Source of the DNA: Xylophilus sp.
GTDB lineage: Bacteria; Pseudomonadota; Gammaproteobacteria; Burkholderiales; Burkholderiaceae_C
Length of the DNA: 64,000 nucleotides
Assembly: GCA_009914555.1 (NCBI GenBank)
Contig: WNDY01000012.1
Location: 24,721-88,720, forward strand
Reading direction: 5' to 3'
Of this stretch, positions 50,140 through 58,927 are shown in pieces. Position numbers and translations under genes: made by a program. The number at the start of each line of letters is the position of its first letter. The stretch's first letter is position 1. The notes under the pieces are model-generated. The model did not search any database. It worked only from the letters and a program-made list of their open reading frames with translations, and was not told the origin of the DNA.

Positions 50140-50769
50140 CTACTTCAACAGTCCCTTCAGCACCGGCCACACGTTGCCGAGCATGCGCGGATGCGCCTCG
50201 GCCTTCGGATGGATGCCGTCGGCCTGGAACGGCGCGCGCGGGTCGTCGCCGTCGGCCACGCCCTGGAGCAGGAAGGGCACCAGCGCCGTCCGGTACTTCC
50301 TGGCCACGTCGGCGAACACGTTGGCGAAGCGGCGGGTGTAGTCGGCGCCATAGTTGGGCGGCACCTGCATGCCGACCAGCAGCACCCGGGCGCCGGCCTG
50401 CTGGGCGGCCTCGGTCATCCACGACAGGTTGGCCGCGGTGCTCTCCAGCGGCAGGCCGCGCAGGGCGTCGTTGCCGCCGAGTTCGATCACGACGACGGCC
50501 GGCTGGTGCTGGCGCAGCAGGGCGGGCAGGCGGGCGCGGCCGCCGGCCGTCGTGTCGCCGCTGATGCTGGCGTTGACCACCCGCTCCGGGCGGCCTTCCT
50601 GCCGGAGCTTCTTCTGCAGCAGGGCCACCCAGCCGCTGCCGCGCGCCAGGCCGTATTCGGCGCTCAGCGAATCGCCGACGACGACGATGGCGGGCGGCCG
50701 CGGCGACTGCGCCCACGCCGTTGCGCAACCGGCGGCCGCCGTGCTCAGGATAAAGTGACGTCGATCCAT
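50140..50769 (-). CDS. tesA: SGNH esterase / thioesterase I
   Basis: A 209-residue periplasmic SGNH hydrolase. Block I is GDSLS (Ser34), block III GGND, and block V DGIHP. The N-terminus (MDRRHFILSTAAAGCATAWAQ) is a signal peptide with Arg-Arg. It acts on acyl-CoA/aryl esters and lysophospholipid. The ABC gene starts divergently; upstream ATGs in frame at 50781 and 50790 would overlap its start. Confidence 0.93.
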   Translation of the reverse strand: MDRRHFILSTAAAGCATAWAQSPRPPAIVVVGDSLSAEYGLARGSGWVALLQKKLRQEGRPERVVNASISGDTTAGGRARLPALLRQHQPAVVVIELGGNDALRGLPLESTAANLSWMTEAAQQAGARVLLVGMQVPPNYGADYTRRFANVFADVARKYRTALVPFLLQGVADGDDPRAPFQADGIHPKAEAHPRMLGNVWPVLKGLLK

Positions 50770-50788
50770 TCTCTGCTGCATTGTTTCC

Positions 50789-51523
50789 ATGTCCTATCCG
50801 CCGCTCGCCGATGCCGTCCCGCCACCCGCTGCCGCCGCCCGGGCGGTACCCGCCGCGGCGGTGGTATCGGTCGAGCACGTCTTCAAGTCGGTGACCGACG
50901 CGACCGGCACGCTCGACATTCTGCGCGACATCGACTTGCGCCTGGCCGCGCGCGAGACGGCGGCCATCGTCGGCGCCTCCGGCTCGGGCAAGAGCACGCT
51001 GCTGTCCATCATCGCGGGGCTCGACGTACCCACGCGCGGCACGGTGCGGCTGGCCGGGCAGGACCTGTTCGCGCTCGACGAAGATGGCCGCGCCGCGCTG
51101 CGGGCCCAGAAGGTGGGCTTCATGTTCCAGAACTTCCAGCTGCTGGGCAACCTGACGGCGCTGGAGAACGTGATGCTGCCGCTGGAACTCGCGGGCCGGC
51201 GCGACGCGCGCGGTGCCGCCGCCGAGATGCTGGGCCGCGTCGGCCTGGGCCAGCGGCTGGGCCACTACCCGAAGGTGCTGAGCGGCGGCGAGCAGCAGCG
51301 CGTGGCGCTGGCGCGCGCCTTTGTCGTGCAGCCGGCCGTGCTGCTGGCCGACGAGCCCACGGGCAGCCTCGACTTCGCCACCGGCGAGCGGGTGATGGAG
51401 CTGATGTTCGAGCTCAACCGCGAGCAGGGCACGACGCTGGTGCTGGTGACCCACGACCGCGCGATCGCGGCGCGCTGCGAGCGGCGCATCACGATCGAGG
51501 CCGGGCGCGTGGCGGGAGACTGA
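50789..51523 (+). CDS. ABC transporter ATP-binding protein (LolD/YbbA-like)
   Basis: A 244-residue ABC ATPase of the LolD/MacB/YbbA branch. Walker A is GASGSGKS, signature LSGGEQQR, Walker B VLLADEPTGSLD. It is divergent from tesA, as ybbA is from tesA in E. coli, but the expected large permease gene is not next to it here; a LysR gene follows convergently. Confidence 0.93.
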   Translation: MSYPPLADAVPPPAAAARAVPAAAVVSVEHVFKSVTDATGTLDILRDIDLRLAARETAAIVGASGSGKSTLLSIIAGLDVPTRGTVRLAGQDLFALDEDGRAALRAQKVGFMFQNFQLLGNLTALENVMLPLELAGRRDARGAAAEMLGRVGLGQRLGHYPKVLSGGEQQRVALARAFVVQPAVLLADEPTGSLDFATGERVMELMFELNREQGTTLVLVTHDRAIAARCERRITIEAGRVAGD

Positions 51524-51530
51524 AGATACC

Positions 51531-52460
51531 TTAGGGGTTACCGTCTGCTGATGCCCTGCCGTGGCCCGCCAGCGACGCATACCCCAGCGCCTCTGCCCCG
51601 GTGCCATTGCGCAGCAGCGCCGCGCCCTCGGCGAAGCGCTCGGCCAGCCAGTCGGCCGCGGCGGCGATGCGCGGATGGGCGCGCGCATCGCGGTGCAGCA
51701 GCATCCAGACCTCGCGCACGAGCACCGGCTGCGGCCCGCTGTCGCGTGCAAGGCCCGGCCAGGCGTCGCCCACGCAGCAGGGCAGCAGTGCGCGGCCCAT
51801 GCCCTGCGCGGCGGCGCCGGCCAGCACGGCGGCGTTGTTGCTGCGCATCACGATGCGCGGCGCCTCGCCGGGCTGGCGGGCCAGCCAGCGCATCTCGGGC
51901 GTGTGCGACAGGCCGGCGTCGTAGGCCACCCAGGCGTCGGGAGCATCGGTCCCGGCCGCGCGGTAGCAGGCGAAGCCGAGTTCGACCAGGCGGCGGATGC
52001 GCAGGTCGCCGCCCCCGGGCCGGGCCAGGCGCAGCGCGATGTCGGTTTCGCTGCGGCCCACGCCCCGGTTCTCGTTGGCGGTGACCAGCTCGATCTCCAG
52101 GGCCGGATGCCTTCGCCGCAGCGCGGGCAGGCGCGGCAGCAGGAAGGCGCTGGCCAGCAGGTCCACCGTGGTGATGCGCACCCGGCCCTGCACCGCCTGC
52201 CGCTCGGACGCGGCCAGGTGCACCAGGCCGGCCACGTCGGCTTCGATACGGGTGCAGCGCGCAAGCACCCGCTCGCCCATGGCCGTGGGGCTCCAGCCGG
52301 CGGCGCCGGCGCGAGTGAACAGGGCGCCGCCCAGGGCCTGCTCCAGCGCGCGCAGGCGGCGGGCCACGGTGGTCTGGTCCACGCCGAGGGCGCGGGCGGC
52401 GGCGGCCAGGCTGCCTTCGCGGCCCAGGGCCAGCAGGAATCGCAGGTCGTCCCAGTTCAT
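51531..52460 (-). CDS. LysR family transcriptional regulator
   Basis: A 309-residue LTTR. The N-terminal HTH spans about residues 3-60 (MNWDDLRFLLALGREGSLAAAARALGV begins it, limited here). The C-terminal effector domain is periplasmic-binding-like. It is divergent from an isochorismatase-like gene with a palindrome CCTGCAA-AC-TTGCAGG between. Its last codons (NP-stop) run into a repeat-like sequence at 51533. Confidence 0.93.
   Translation of the reverse strand: MNWDDLRFLLALGREGSLAAAARALGVDQTTVARRLRALEQALGGALFTRAGAAGWSPTAMGERVLARCTRIEADVAGLVHLAASERQAVQGRVRITTVDLLASAFLLPRLPALRRRHPALEIELVTANENRGVGRSETDIALRLARPGGGDLRIRRLVELGFACYRAAGTDAPDAWVAYDAGLSHTPEMRWLARQPGEAPRIVMRSNNAAVLAGAAAQGMGRALLPCCVGDAWPGLARDSGPQPVLVREVWMLLHRDARAHPRIAAAADWLAERFAEGAALLRNGTGAEALGYASLAGHGRASADGNP
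51533..51585. repeat. Possible degenerate intergenic repeat copy in the LysR 3' end
   Basis: AGGGGTTAC near 51534 and ATACCCC (51579-51585) resemble the family ends across 53 bp. It overlaps the last 18 codons of the LysR gene. Weak. Confidence 0.3.
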
Positions 52461-52476
52461 CGGTTCAGGAGGGGGG

Positions 52477-52492
52477 CCTGCAAACTTGCAGG
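52477..52492. promoter_or_regulatory. Palindrome between LysR and isochorismatase-like genes
   Basis: CCTGCAA-AC-TTGCAGG, perfect 7-bp arms around 2 nt. Likely LysR-protein site (T-n10-A type). Confidence 0.55.
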
Positions 52493-52577
52493 AGGTGGCG
52501 GCAGGGATGCGTATTTTCACCGTGCGGCCGGCGTGCCACGATGCCTTCCTCCTTAGTTCCTTGAAGGTTCCGTTCCG

Positions 52578-53189
52578 ATGACCGCTACTGCTTCCGCTTC
52601 CCGCACCCTGCGCAGCCTGGCCGGCCTGCCCGCCGCGCCGGCGCCGCTGTCCCATTCCGTGCTGATCCTGGTGGACGCGCAGAACACCTACCGCACGGGC
52701 GTCATGGCACTCGAAGGCATCGAGCCGGCGCTCGACGCCGCCGCCGATCTGCTGCGCCGCGTCCGCGCGCTGGGCACGCCGGTGATCCACGTGCAGCACG
52801 ACGGCGGCTCCGGCTCGCCCTACGACGTCGGCGCGGAGACCGGCGCGATCGCCGACAAGGTGGCGCCGCGCGCGGGCGAGGCGGTGGTGCGCAAGAAGCG
52901 GCCGAACTCCTTCGTCGGCACCGATCTGCAGGAACGGCTGGCGGCCATCGGTCGGCGCGACCTGGTGGTCGCGGGCTTCATGACGCACATGTGCATCAAC
53001 TCCACCGCGCGCGGCGCCTTCAACCTGGACTATGCGGTGACGGTGCCGGCCAGCGCCACAGCGACGCGGGCGCTGCCGGGCCCCGAGGGCCGCGTGGTGA
53101 GCGCGGCCGCGCTGCAGGCCGCCGCGCTGGCGGCGCTGGCCGACCTGTTCGCCGTCGTCGTGGAAGGCCCTGCGGCGATCCCCGACTGA
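52578..53189 (+). CDS. Isochorismatase-like cysteine hydrolase
   Basis: A 203-residue isochorismatase-superfamily hydrolase. The Asp-Lys-Cys triad is visible: Asp33 (LVDAQNTY), Lys106/107 (VRKKRPNSF) and Cys139 (THMCINSTARGAF). Substrate is not known; members cut amide or ether bonds. It is divergent from the LysR gene, its probable activator, and is 5 bp from the convergent DUF502 gene. Confidence 0.93.
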   Translation: MTATASASRTLRSLAGLPAAPAPLSHSVLILVDAQNTYRTGVMALEGIEPALDAAADLLRRVRALGTPVIHVQHDGGSGSPYDVGAETGAIADKVAPRAGEAVVRKKRPNSFVGTDLQERLAAIGRRDLVVAGFMTHMCINSTARGAFNLDYAVTVPASATATRALPGPEGRVVSAAALQAAALAALADLFAVVVEGPAAIPD

Positions 53190-53194
53190 AGGGC

Positions 53195-53815
53195 CTACCT
53201 GCCGCCGGCCGGTGGCGCCGCGGTGTGGCTCATCCAGGCGATGAGCGAGGAGCGCCTGGCTTCCTCCACCGTCATGTCGATCGGCACCGTCCACGCGCGC
53301 GGCACGAAGACGGTGTAGCCGCCGATCATGTAGCCCATCGGCAGGTAGACGGCCACGCGGTCTTCCTGTGTCACGCCGGCCGGCAGGCCGTAGAGCGAGG
53401 CGCGGGTGATGAGGCCGATGATCTCCAGTCCGCCGCCCGGAAAACGCACGACGACCACCTGCTGCGCCGCCGCCTCGTGCTTGGGAGCGAAGTAGTCGGC
53501 GAAGCTCTTGAGCGACGAATAGATGCTCTTGACGACCGGCAGGTTGGTGAACGGGAACTCGATCAGCGACGCGAGCCGGCGCACCCGGTCGCGCGAGAGC
53601 ACGAAGCCCAGCGCGCCGATCAGGATGACGGCGAAGATCAGCCCCAGGCCGGGGATGTAGGTGTCGCCGACGATCGGGTAGGTAAGCCAGCGCGCGATGC
53701 TGTCGGACCAGGCCAGGAAGATGTAGATCAGGTAGATCGTGAGCCCGATGGGCAGCACGGCCAGCAGGCCGCGCACGAAGTACTGCGCGAGTTTCTTGAC
53801 GAGTGGATGGGCCAC
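53195..53815 (-). CDS. DUF502 family membrane protein
   Basis: A 206-residue protein with two N-terminal hydrophobic helices (about 8-35 and 45-70; GLLAVLPIGLTIYLIYIFLAW), then the conserved DUF502 part with GGLEIIGLITR and VFVPRAWTVPIDMTVEEA. Function is unknown. It is divergent from rlmB across 120 bp. Confidence 0.9.
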   Translation of the reverse strand: MAHPLVKKLAQYFVRGLLAVLPIGLTIYLIYIFLAWSDSIARWLTYPIVGDTYIPGLGLIFAVILIGALGFVLSRDRVRRLASLIEFPFTNLPVVKSIYSSLKSFADYFAPKHEAAAQQVVVVRFPGGGLEIIGLITRASLYGLPAGVTQEDRVAVYLPMGYMIGGYTVFVPRAWTVPIDMTVEEARRSSLIAWMSHTAAPPAGGR

Positions 53816-53935
53816 GGGAGGAGGGCGTTGGCCGGCGAATCAGGGGCAGTCCGCAGGATAGCAGTGCGCCGCGCCAACACGTTGCAAAGCGTCGCATGTG
53901 GCGCCGGCGCGACGCGGCGGGATAATCCCGCACCT

Positions 53936-54700
53936 ATGTCGTCGTCCTCCTCCTCCTCTTCCGCCAAGGTGCTGTTCGGCTTCCATGCCGTGGGCGTGCG
54001 CCTGAAGACCGCACCCCAGTCCATCGTCGAGATCCACTTCGAAGGCACGCGCCGCGACGCGCGCATGCGCCAGTTCCTCGACCGGGCGCGCGAGGCCGGC
54101 GCCCGGCTCATCGAATCCGACGCGCTGCGCATCGCCCGGCTCGCCGGCAGCCACGGCCACCAGGGCGTGGCCGCGCGCGTGCAGCCCCTGCCCGGGGCCA
54201 GGAGTCTCGACGACCTGCTCGACGGGCTGGAGGAAGCCGGCGGCGTGCCGCTGCTGCTGGTGCTCGACGGCGTGACCGATCCGCACAACCTCGGCGCCTG
54301 CCTGCGCGTGGCCGACGGCGCCGGCGCGCAGGCGGTCATCGCGCCCAAGGACCATGCGGCCGGCATCAGCGCCACGGTCGCCAAGGTGGCCAGCGGCGCG
54401 GCCGAGACGGTGCCGTACTTCATGGTCACCAACCTGGCGCGCACGCTGGGCGAACTCAAGGAGCGCGCCATCCGCTGCATCGGCACCAGCGGCGATGCCG
54501 AACGCTCGGTCTACCAGGCCGACCTGAAGCAGCCGGTCGCGCTGGTGCTGGGCGCCGAGGGCGACGGCATGCGCCAGCTCACCCGCAGGACCTGCGACGA
54601 ACTCGTCAGGATCCCGATGCAGGGCGCGGTCGAGAGCCTGAACGTGTCGGTGGCCAGCGGCGTCTGTCTGTTCGAGGCGCTGAGGCAGCGGATCGGCTGA
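53936..54700 (+). CDS. rlmB: 23S rRNA 2'-O-methyltransferase RlmB
   Basis: A 254-residue SPOUT methyltransferase that methylates Gm2251 of 23S rRNA. An N-terminal substrate-binding domain (KVLFGFHAVGVRLK) is followed by the knotted SPOUT domain with LDGVTDPHNLGACLRVAD, LVLGAEGDGMRQL and the C-terminal IPMQGAVESLNVSVASGVCLFE. A Ser-rich N-terminus (SSSSSSSS) is unusual. It is followed immediately by a repeat copy. Confidence 0.94.
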   Translation: MSSSSSSSSAKVLFGFHAVGVRLKTAPQSIVEIHFEGTRRDARMRQFLDRAREAGARLIESDALRIARLAGSHGHQGVAARVQPLPGARSLDDLLDGLEEAGGVPLLLVLDGVTDPHNLGACLRVADGAGAQAVIAPKDHAAGISATVAKVASGAAETVPYFMVTNLARTLGELKERAIRCIGTSGDAERSVYQADLKQPVALVLGAEGDGMRQLTRRTCDELVRIPMQGAVESLNVSVASGVCLFEALRQRIG

Positions 54701-54708
54701 TACAGGCC

Positions 54709-54759
54709 GGGATATAAGCCTGTAGCGCACGTGAGCCGCCCGCTATGGGAATATACCCC
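54709..54759. repeat. Intergenic repeat family copy
   Basis: A 51-bp element filling the gap between two convergent genes: GGGATATA (54709-54716) to TATACCCC (54752-54759), with internal TGTAGCGCACG. It ends 1 bp before the stop of the chrA-like gene. Confidence 0.65.
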
Positions 54760-54760
54760 C

Positions 54761-55351
54761 TTAGACCCATCCGGCCGCGCCGAGGATCGCGCCCACGCCG
54801 AGCATCCACAGCAGGTGGATGCGCGTGCGCCAGGCCACCAGTGTGGCCGCGGCGGCCAGCGCCCAGCGGGCGCCTTCGTGGCGCCAGTCGCCGTTGCCGG
54901 CGGCCAGCACCCAGCCGGTGGACACCATCAGCCCCACGACCACGGGCGCCAGCCCCTGGCGGAAGGCGCGCACCGAGCGGCGGTGGCTGTTGCGCCGGGC
55001 CCAGCGCGTGGCCACCCAGCACAGGCTGGCGCTGGGCAGCACCACGCCGGAGAGCGCCAGGCCCAGGCCCAGCAGCCCGCTGCGCCAGCCGGCCAGGTCG
55101 CCGCCGGCGGCGGAGTTGAGGCCCACGCTCGAGCCCATGAGCGCCACGAACAGCATGTTCGGCCCCGGCGCGGCCTGGGCCAGCGTGACCGATGCGGTGA
55201 ACTGCGCCTCGGTCAGCCAGTGCTGGCGCTCGACCAGGAAGCGGTGCATGTCCGGAATGGCCGAGATCGCGCCGGCCACGGCGATGAGCGAGATGCCCAT
55301 GTAGTAGGTGAGCAGGTGCAGCCAATCGGCCCAGGTCACGGTGATCTGCAT
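54761..55351 (-). CDS. chrA: Chromate transporter ChrA, second half protein
   Basis: A 196-residue membrane protein of the short ChrA family, about half of a full ChrA, with six hydrophobic helices. It has TLAQAAPGPNMLFVALMG in the family motif region. Together with the neighbouring gene 2 bp away it likely makes a heterodimer for chromate efflux. Confidence 0.9.
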   Translation of the reverse strand: MQITVTWADWLHLLTYYMGISLIAVAGAISAIPDMHRFLVERQHWLTEAQFTASVTLAQAAPGPNMLFVALMGSSVGLNSAAGGDLAGWRSGLLGLGLALSGVVLPSASLCWVATRWARRNSHRRSVRAFRQGLAPVVVGLMVSTGWVLAAGNGDWRHEGARWALAAAATLVAWRTRIHLLWMLGVGAILGAAGWV

Positions 55352-55353
55352 GG

Positions 55354-55947
55354 TCAGCCGAGCTTGCGCCACGTCAGGAAGCACACGGGCAGGCCGAGCG
55401 CCAGCACCACCCAGCCCAGCGGCAGCCGCCACAGCGCCATGGCGGCGAAGCAGGCCAGCGTGAAGACGGCGCAGACCGGCACGCCCAGCGGATGGGTGCG
55501 CAGCGCCGGCAGCAGCTTGAGCCCGGTGGCGGTGATCAGCCCCGCGGCCACGGCCCCCATGCCGCGCAGCGTGCCGGCCACCGAGGGGTGGCCGGCAAAA
55601 CGGGCATAGGCCATCGCCAGCACCATGAGCAGCGCGAGCGGACAGACGATCAGCCCGGCCACGGCGACGATGGAGCCGCGCAGGCCGAAGTAGCGGTCGC
55701 CGAGCATCACCGCCAGATTGACCACGTTGAGGCCGGGCAGCACCTGGGCGACGGCCCAGTCCTCGATAAACTCGGCATCCGTCATCCACCGCTTCTGCTC
55801 GACCAGCACCCGCTGGACGACGGCCAGCACCCCGCCGAAGCCCTGGAGGGCGAGCAGCGTGAAGGCGATGAAGAGTTCGGGCAGGGAGTGGGGGCGCAGC
55901 CGCTCCACCGGCAGCGCGGCGGGCGGGGGGACGGGCGGCGAGGGCAT
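55354..55947 (-). CDS. chrA: Chromate transporter ChrA, first half protein
   Basis: A 197-residue short-chain ChrA protein with the motif QGFGGVLAVVQRVLVEQKRW and AQVLPGLNVVNLAVMLG, six helices. It precedes the second half by 2 bp. Short paired ChrA proteins are known to work together. Upstream is an AKR gene. Confidence 0.92.
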   Translation of the reverse strand: MPSPPVPPPAALPVERLRPHSLPELFIAFTLLALQGFGGVLAVVQRVLVEQKRWMTDAEFIEDWAVAQVLPGLNVVNLAVMLGDRYFGLRGSIVAVAGLIVCPLALLMVLAMAYARFAGHPSVAGTLRGMGAVAAGLITATGLKLLPALRTHPLGVPVCAVFTLACFAAMALWRLPLGWVVLALGLPVCFLTWRKLG

Positions 55948-56047
55948 GGCGCCGGATTATCCGGACCCCTGCCCGCCGCGCCCATACGTGGCAACCGCAG
56001 CGCGGCGCCTTGCCCCCTCCCCTGGGGGCCAGGGCGCCCTGCCGGGG

Positions 56048-57016
56048 TCAGGCCGATTGCTGCTGGTCGCTCGCCTGGTCCAATTGCTCGATGGCCTCGG
56101 CGTCCAGCTCCAGCTGCGCCGCCTTCACCAGTTCCTGCAGCTGTTCGATGGACGAGGCGCTCGCGATCGGCGCCGTGATCGACGGCCGGGCGATCTGCCA
56201 GGCCAGCGCCACCTGGCCGGGCGTGGCCTCCAGCCGCGCGGCGATCTCGTCGAGTTCGGCCAGGATGCGCAGGCCGCGCTTGTTGAGGTAGGTGGCGACG
56301 GTCTTCTCGCCGCGCTTGCTCTTGGCCGCGTCCTCGGGCTTGCGGTACTTGCCGGTCAGGAAGCCCGCGGCCAGCGCGTAGAAGTTGATGACGCCGATGC
56401 CGTGCTCCTTCACGACCGGCTCCAGGTCGGTTTCGTAGCCGGCGCGGTCGTAGAGGTTGTAGAGCGGCTGCAGGCTCTCGTAGCGCGGCAGCCCCAGGCG
56501 CTTGCTGGTCTCCAGCGCCTCGGCGAGTCGCGCACCGCTGTGGTTGGAGGCGCCGATGGCGCGCACCTTGCCGGCCTGGATCAGGTCGGCGAACGCACCG
56601 AGCGTGTCCTCCAGCGGCACGCTGCGGTCGTCGTCGTGCGACTGGTAGAGGTCGATGTAGTCGGTCTGCAGGCGCTTGAGCGAGGCATCGACCGCCTGGC
56701 GGATGTACTCGGGCCGCAGGCCGACCTTGCCGTCGCCCAGGTCCTTGCCGACCTTGGTGGCCAGCACCAGCTGGCTGCGGCGGCCGGACTTGCGCAGCCA
56801 TTTGCCGATGATGGTCTCGGACTCGCCGCCCTGGTTGCCGGGCACCCAGCGCGGGTACACGTCGGCGGTGTCGACGAAGTTGAAGCCCGCGTCCAGCCAG
56901 GCGTCGAGCAGGCGAAACGAGGTGGCTTCGTCCACCGTCCAGCCGAACACGTTGCCGCCGAAGGCGAGGGGGGAGACGTCGAGGCCGGAGCGGCCGAGGG
57001 CGCGCAAGGTGGTCAT
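56048..57016 (-). CDS. Aldo/keto reductase
   Basis: A 322-residue NADP-dependent AKR of the general stress/YajO-type group. The catalytic set Asp-Tyr-Lys-His is seen in FVDTADVYPRW, LATKVG and LYQSHDDD. A cluster SITAPIASASSIEQL binds the cofactor. It is divergent from opgD across 247 bp. The substrate is unknown. Confidence 0.93.
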   Translation of the reverse strand: MTTLRALGRSGLDVSPLAFGGNVFGWTVDEATSFRLLDAWLDAGFNFVDTADVYPRWVPGNQGGESETIIGKWLRKSGRRSQLVLATKVGKDLGDGKVGLRPEYIRQAVDASLKRLQTDYIDLYQSHDDDRSVPLEDTLGAFADLIQAGKVRAIGASNHSGARLAEALETSKRLGLPRYESLQPLYNLYDRAGYETDLEPVVKEHGIGVINFYALAAGFLTGKYRKPEDAAKSKRGEKTVATYLNKRGLRILAELDEIAARLEATPGQVALAWQIARPSITAPIASASSIEQLQELVKAAQLELDAEAIEQLDQASDQQQSA

Positions 57017-57263
57017 GGTGCGTTTTCCTTGATCAGTGGAGTCGGAGAGGAGGGACGGAGGCCGCGCGGGCCCGCGGGTCCATTGTTCCCTGTCTGCGCC
57101 GGGTCTGCTACGAATGTCTCGTTTGGGTAAAGCACGCTGGCCGCATGTGCTATCGAATCCGCAGCGCCGAAACGCTTTGCGGCAGGGGCGCGCCGGCCTG
57201 TCCCTAGCATGGCCGCTCGACCACTCCCGCGGGCACGCCGCGTCCCGCCACGTTTTTCGGCAC

Positions 57264-58865
57264 ATGCTCGATCGACGCACCTTCATCGCCGCCGGCAGCG
57301 CCACGCTGGCCCTGTCGGCCTTCGGCCAGACGTCCTCCTCCGGCGCGCTGCGGCCCGGCCTGCGCTTCGGCAATCCGCAGCCGTTCTCCTTCGACCGCCT
57401 GGTGGCGCAGGCCCAGGCGCTGGCCGCCAAACCCTATGCCGAGAACAACCCGCTGCCGCGCGACGTGCTCGACCGCATCGACTACGAGCAGCACGGCAAG
57501 CTCAGGTACAAGACCGACTATGCGCTGTTCCGCGAGGGGCCGGGGCCGTTCCCGGTCACCTTCTTCCATCTCGGCCGCTTCTTCCCGGTGCCGGTGCACA
57601 TGCATGCGCTCTCGCGCGGTGGCGAGGGCGACTGGACGGCGCGCGAGGTGCTGTACGACCCCAACTACTTCGACATGCCGGCCGACAGCCCGGCACGCCA
57701 GCTGCCGGCCGGCGCGGGCTTCGCGGGCTTTCGCTTCCAGGAGAGCCGCACCGGCGACCAGAGCCGGCTCGACTGGCGCGGCAACGACTGGGTGGCCTTC
57801 CTCGGCGCGTCGTACTTCCGCGCCATCGGCGAGCTGTACCAGTACGGCCTGTCGGCCCGCGCCGTCGCCATCGACGTGGCCCAGCCGGAGCGGCCGGAGG
57901 AGTTCCCCAACTTCACCGCCTTCTGGTTCGAGCCGCCGGCCGACGGCGGCAACACCGTGGTCGTCCACGCGCTGCTCGACGGCCCGAGCGTGACCGGCGC
58001 CTACCGCTTCGCCATCACGCGCGACAAGGCGGTGCGCATGGACATCGCGAGCCGGCTCTTCCTGCGGCGCGACGTGCTGCGGCTGGGTATTGCGCCGCTG
58101 ACCTCGATGTACTGGTATTCCGAGACGGCCAAGCCGGCCGCGATCGACTGGCGCCCGGAGGTGCACGATTCCGACGGCCTGGCGCTGTGGACCGGCGGCG
58201 GCGAGCGCATCTGGCGCCCGCTGAACAACCCGCCGCAGACCACGGCCTCGGCCTTCGGCGACGCCACGCCGCGCGGCTTCGGCCTGCTCCAGCGCGACCG
58301 CGCCTTCGACCACTACCAGGACGGCGTGCACTACGAGCGCCGCCCGAGCCTGTGGGTCGAGCCGGTGGGCGACTGGGGGCAGGGCGCGGTGCAGCTCATC
58401 GAGATACCGACCGACGACGAGATCCACGACAACATCGCCGCCTTCTGGGTGCCGGCCGCACCCGCCAAGGCCGGCGCGCAGTACGACCTGCGCTACAAGC
58501 TGCACTGGACCGACCGCGAACCCTACGCATCGGCGCTGGCCGAGGTGGCCGCCACGCGCCTGGGCCGCGGCGGCCAGCCCGGCCAGCCGCGGCCGCAGGG
58601 CGTGCGCAAGTTCATGGTGGACTTCCACGGCGGCCCGCTCGCGCAGCTGCCCTTCGGCGTCAAGCCCGAGGCGGTGCTGACCGCGGCCACCGGCACGTTC
58701 TCGTACGTGTTCACCGAGCCCATCCCCGACGGCATCGCCGGCCACTGGCGGGCCCAGTTCGACTTCACGCCGGCCGGGCCGGGACCGGTGGACATCCGGC
58801 TTTACCTGAGGAACGGTGAGCAGACGCTGTCGGAGACCTGGCTGTTCCAGCTCCGCGTGGGCTGA
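57264..58865 (+). CDS. opgD: Periplasmic glucan biosynthesis protein OpgD/MdoD
   Basis: A 533-residue protein needed for osmoregulated periplasmic glucan structure. The N-terminus DRRTFIAAGSATLALSAFG is a Tat signal, as in OpgD. The body has the MdoG family core, with RYKTDYALF, SYFRAIGELYQYGLSARA and TAFWFEPPA. No opgH is adjacent. Its stop is 3 bp before a repeat copy. Confidence 0.94.
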   Translation: MLDRRTFIAAGSATLALSAFGQTSSSGALRPGLRFGNPQPFSFDRLVAQAQALAAKPYAENNPLPRDVLDRIDYEQHGKLRYKTDYALFREGPGPFPVTFFHLGRFFPVPVHMHALSRGGEGDWTAREVLYDPNYFDMPADSPARQLPAGAGFAGFRFQESRTGDQSRLDWRGNDWVAFLGASYFRAIGELYQYGLSARAVAIDVAQPERPEEFPNFTAFWFEPPADGGNTVVVHALLDGPSVTGAYRFAITRDKAVRMDIASRLFLRRDVLRLGIAPLTSMYWYSETAKPAAIDWRPEVHDSDGLALWTGGGERIWRPLNNPPQTTASAFGDATPRGFGLLQRDRAFDHYQDGVHYERRPSLWVEPVGDWGQGAVQLIEIPTDDEIHDNIAAFWVPAAPAKAGAQYDLRYKLHWTDREPYASALAEVAATRLGRGGQPGQPRPQGVRKFMVDFHGGPLAQLPFGVKPEAVLTAATGTFSYVFTEPIPDGIAGHWRAQFDFTPAGPGPVDIRLYLRNGEQTLSETWLFQLRVG

Positions 58866-58927
58866 GGGAGTATATGCCCCTAACGTGCGCCAGCCGTGCA
58901 CTAGGGGCTGATGAGGGCGGGAGTATT
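58866..58927. repeat. Intergenic repeat family copy with clear internal hairpin
   Basis: A 62-bp element between convergent opgD and folA, flanked at each end by GGGAGTAT in the same orientation (58866-58873, 58919-58926). Inside, GCCCCTA (58876-58882) pairs with TAGGGGC (58902-58908) with GTGC/GCAC extending the stem. The right end shares its final T with the folA stop. Confidence 0.7.
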
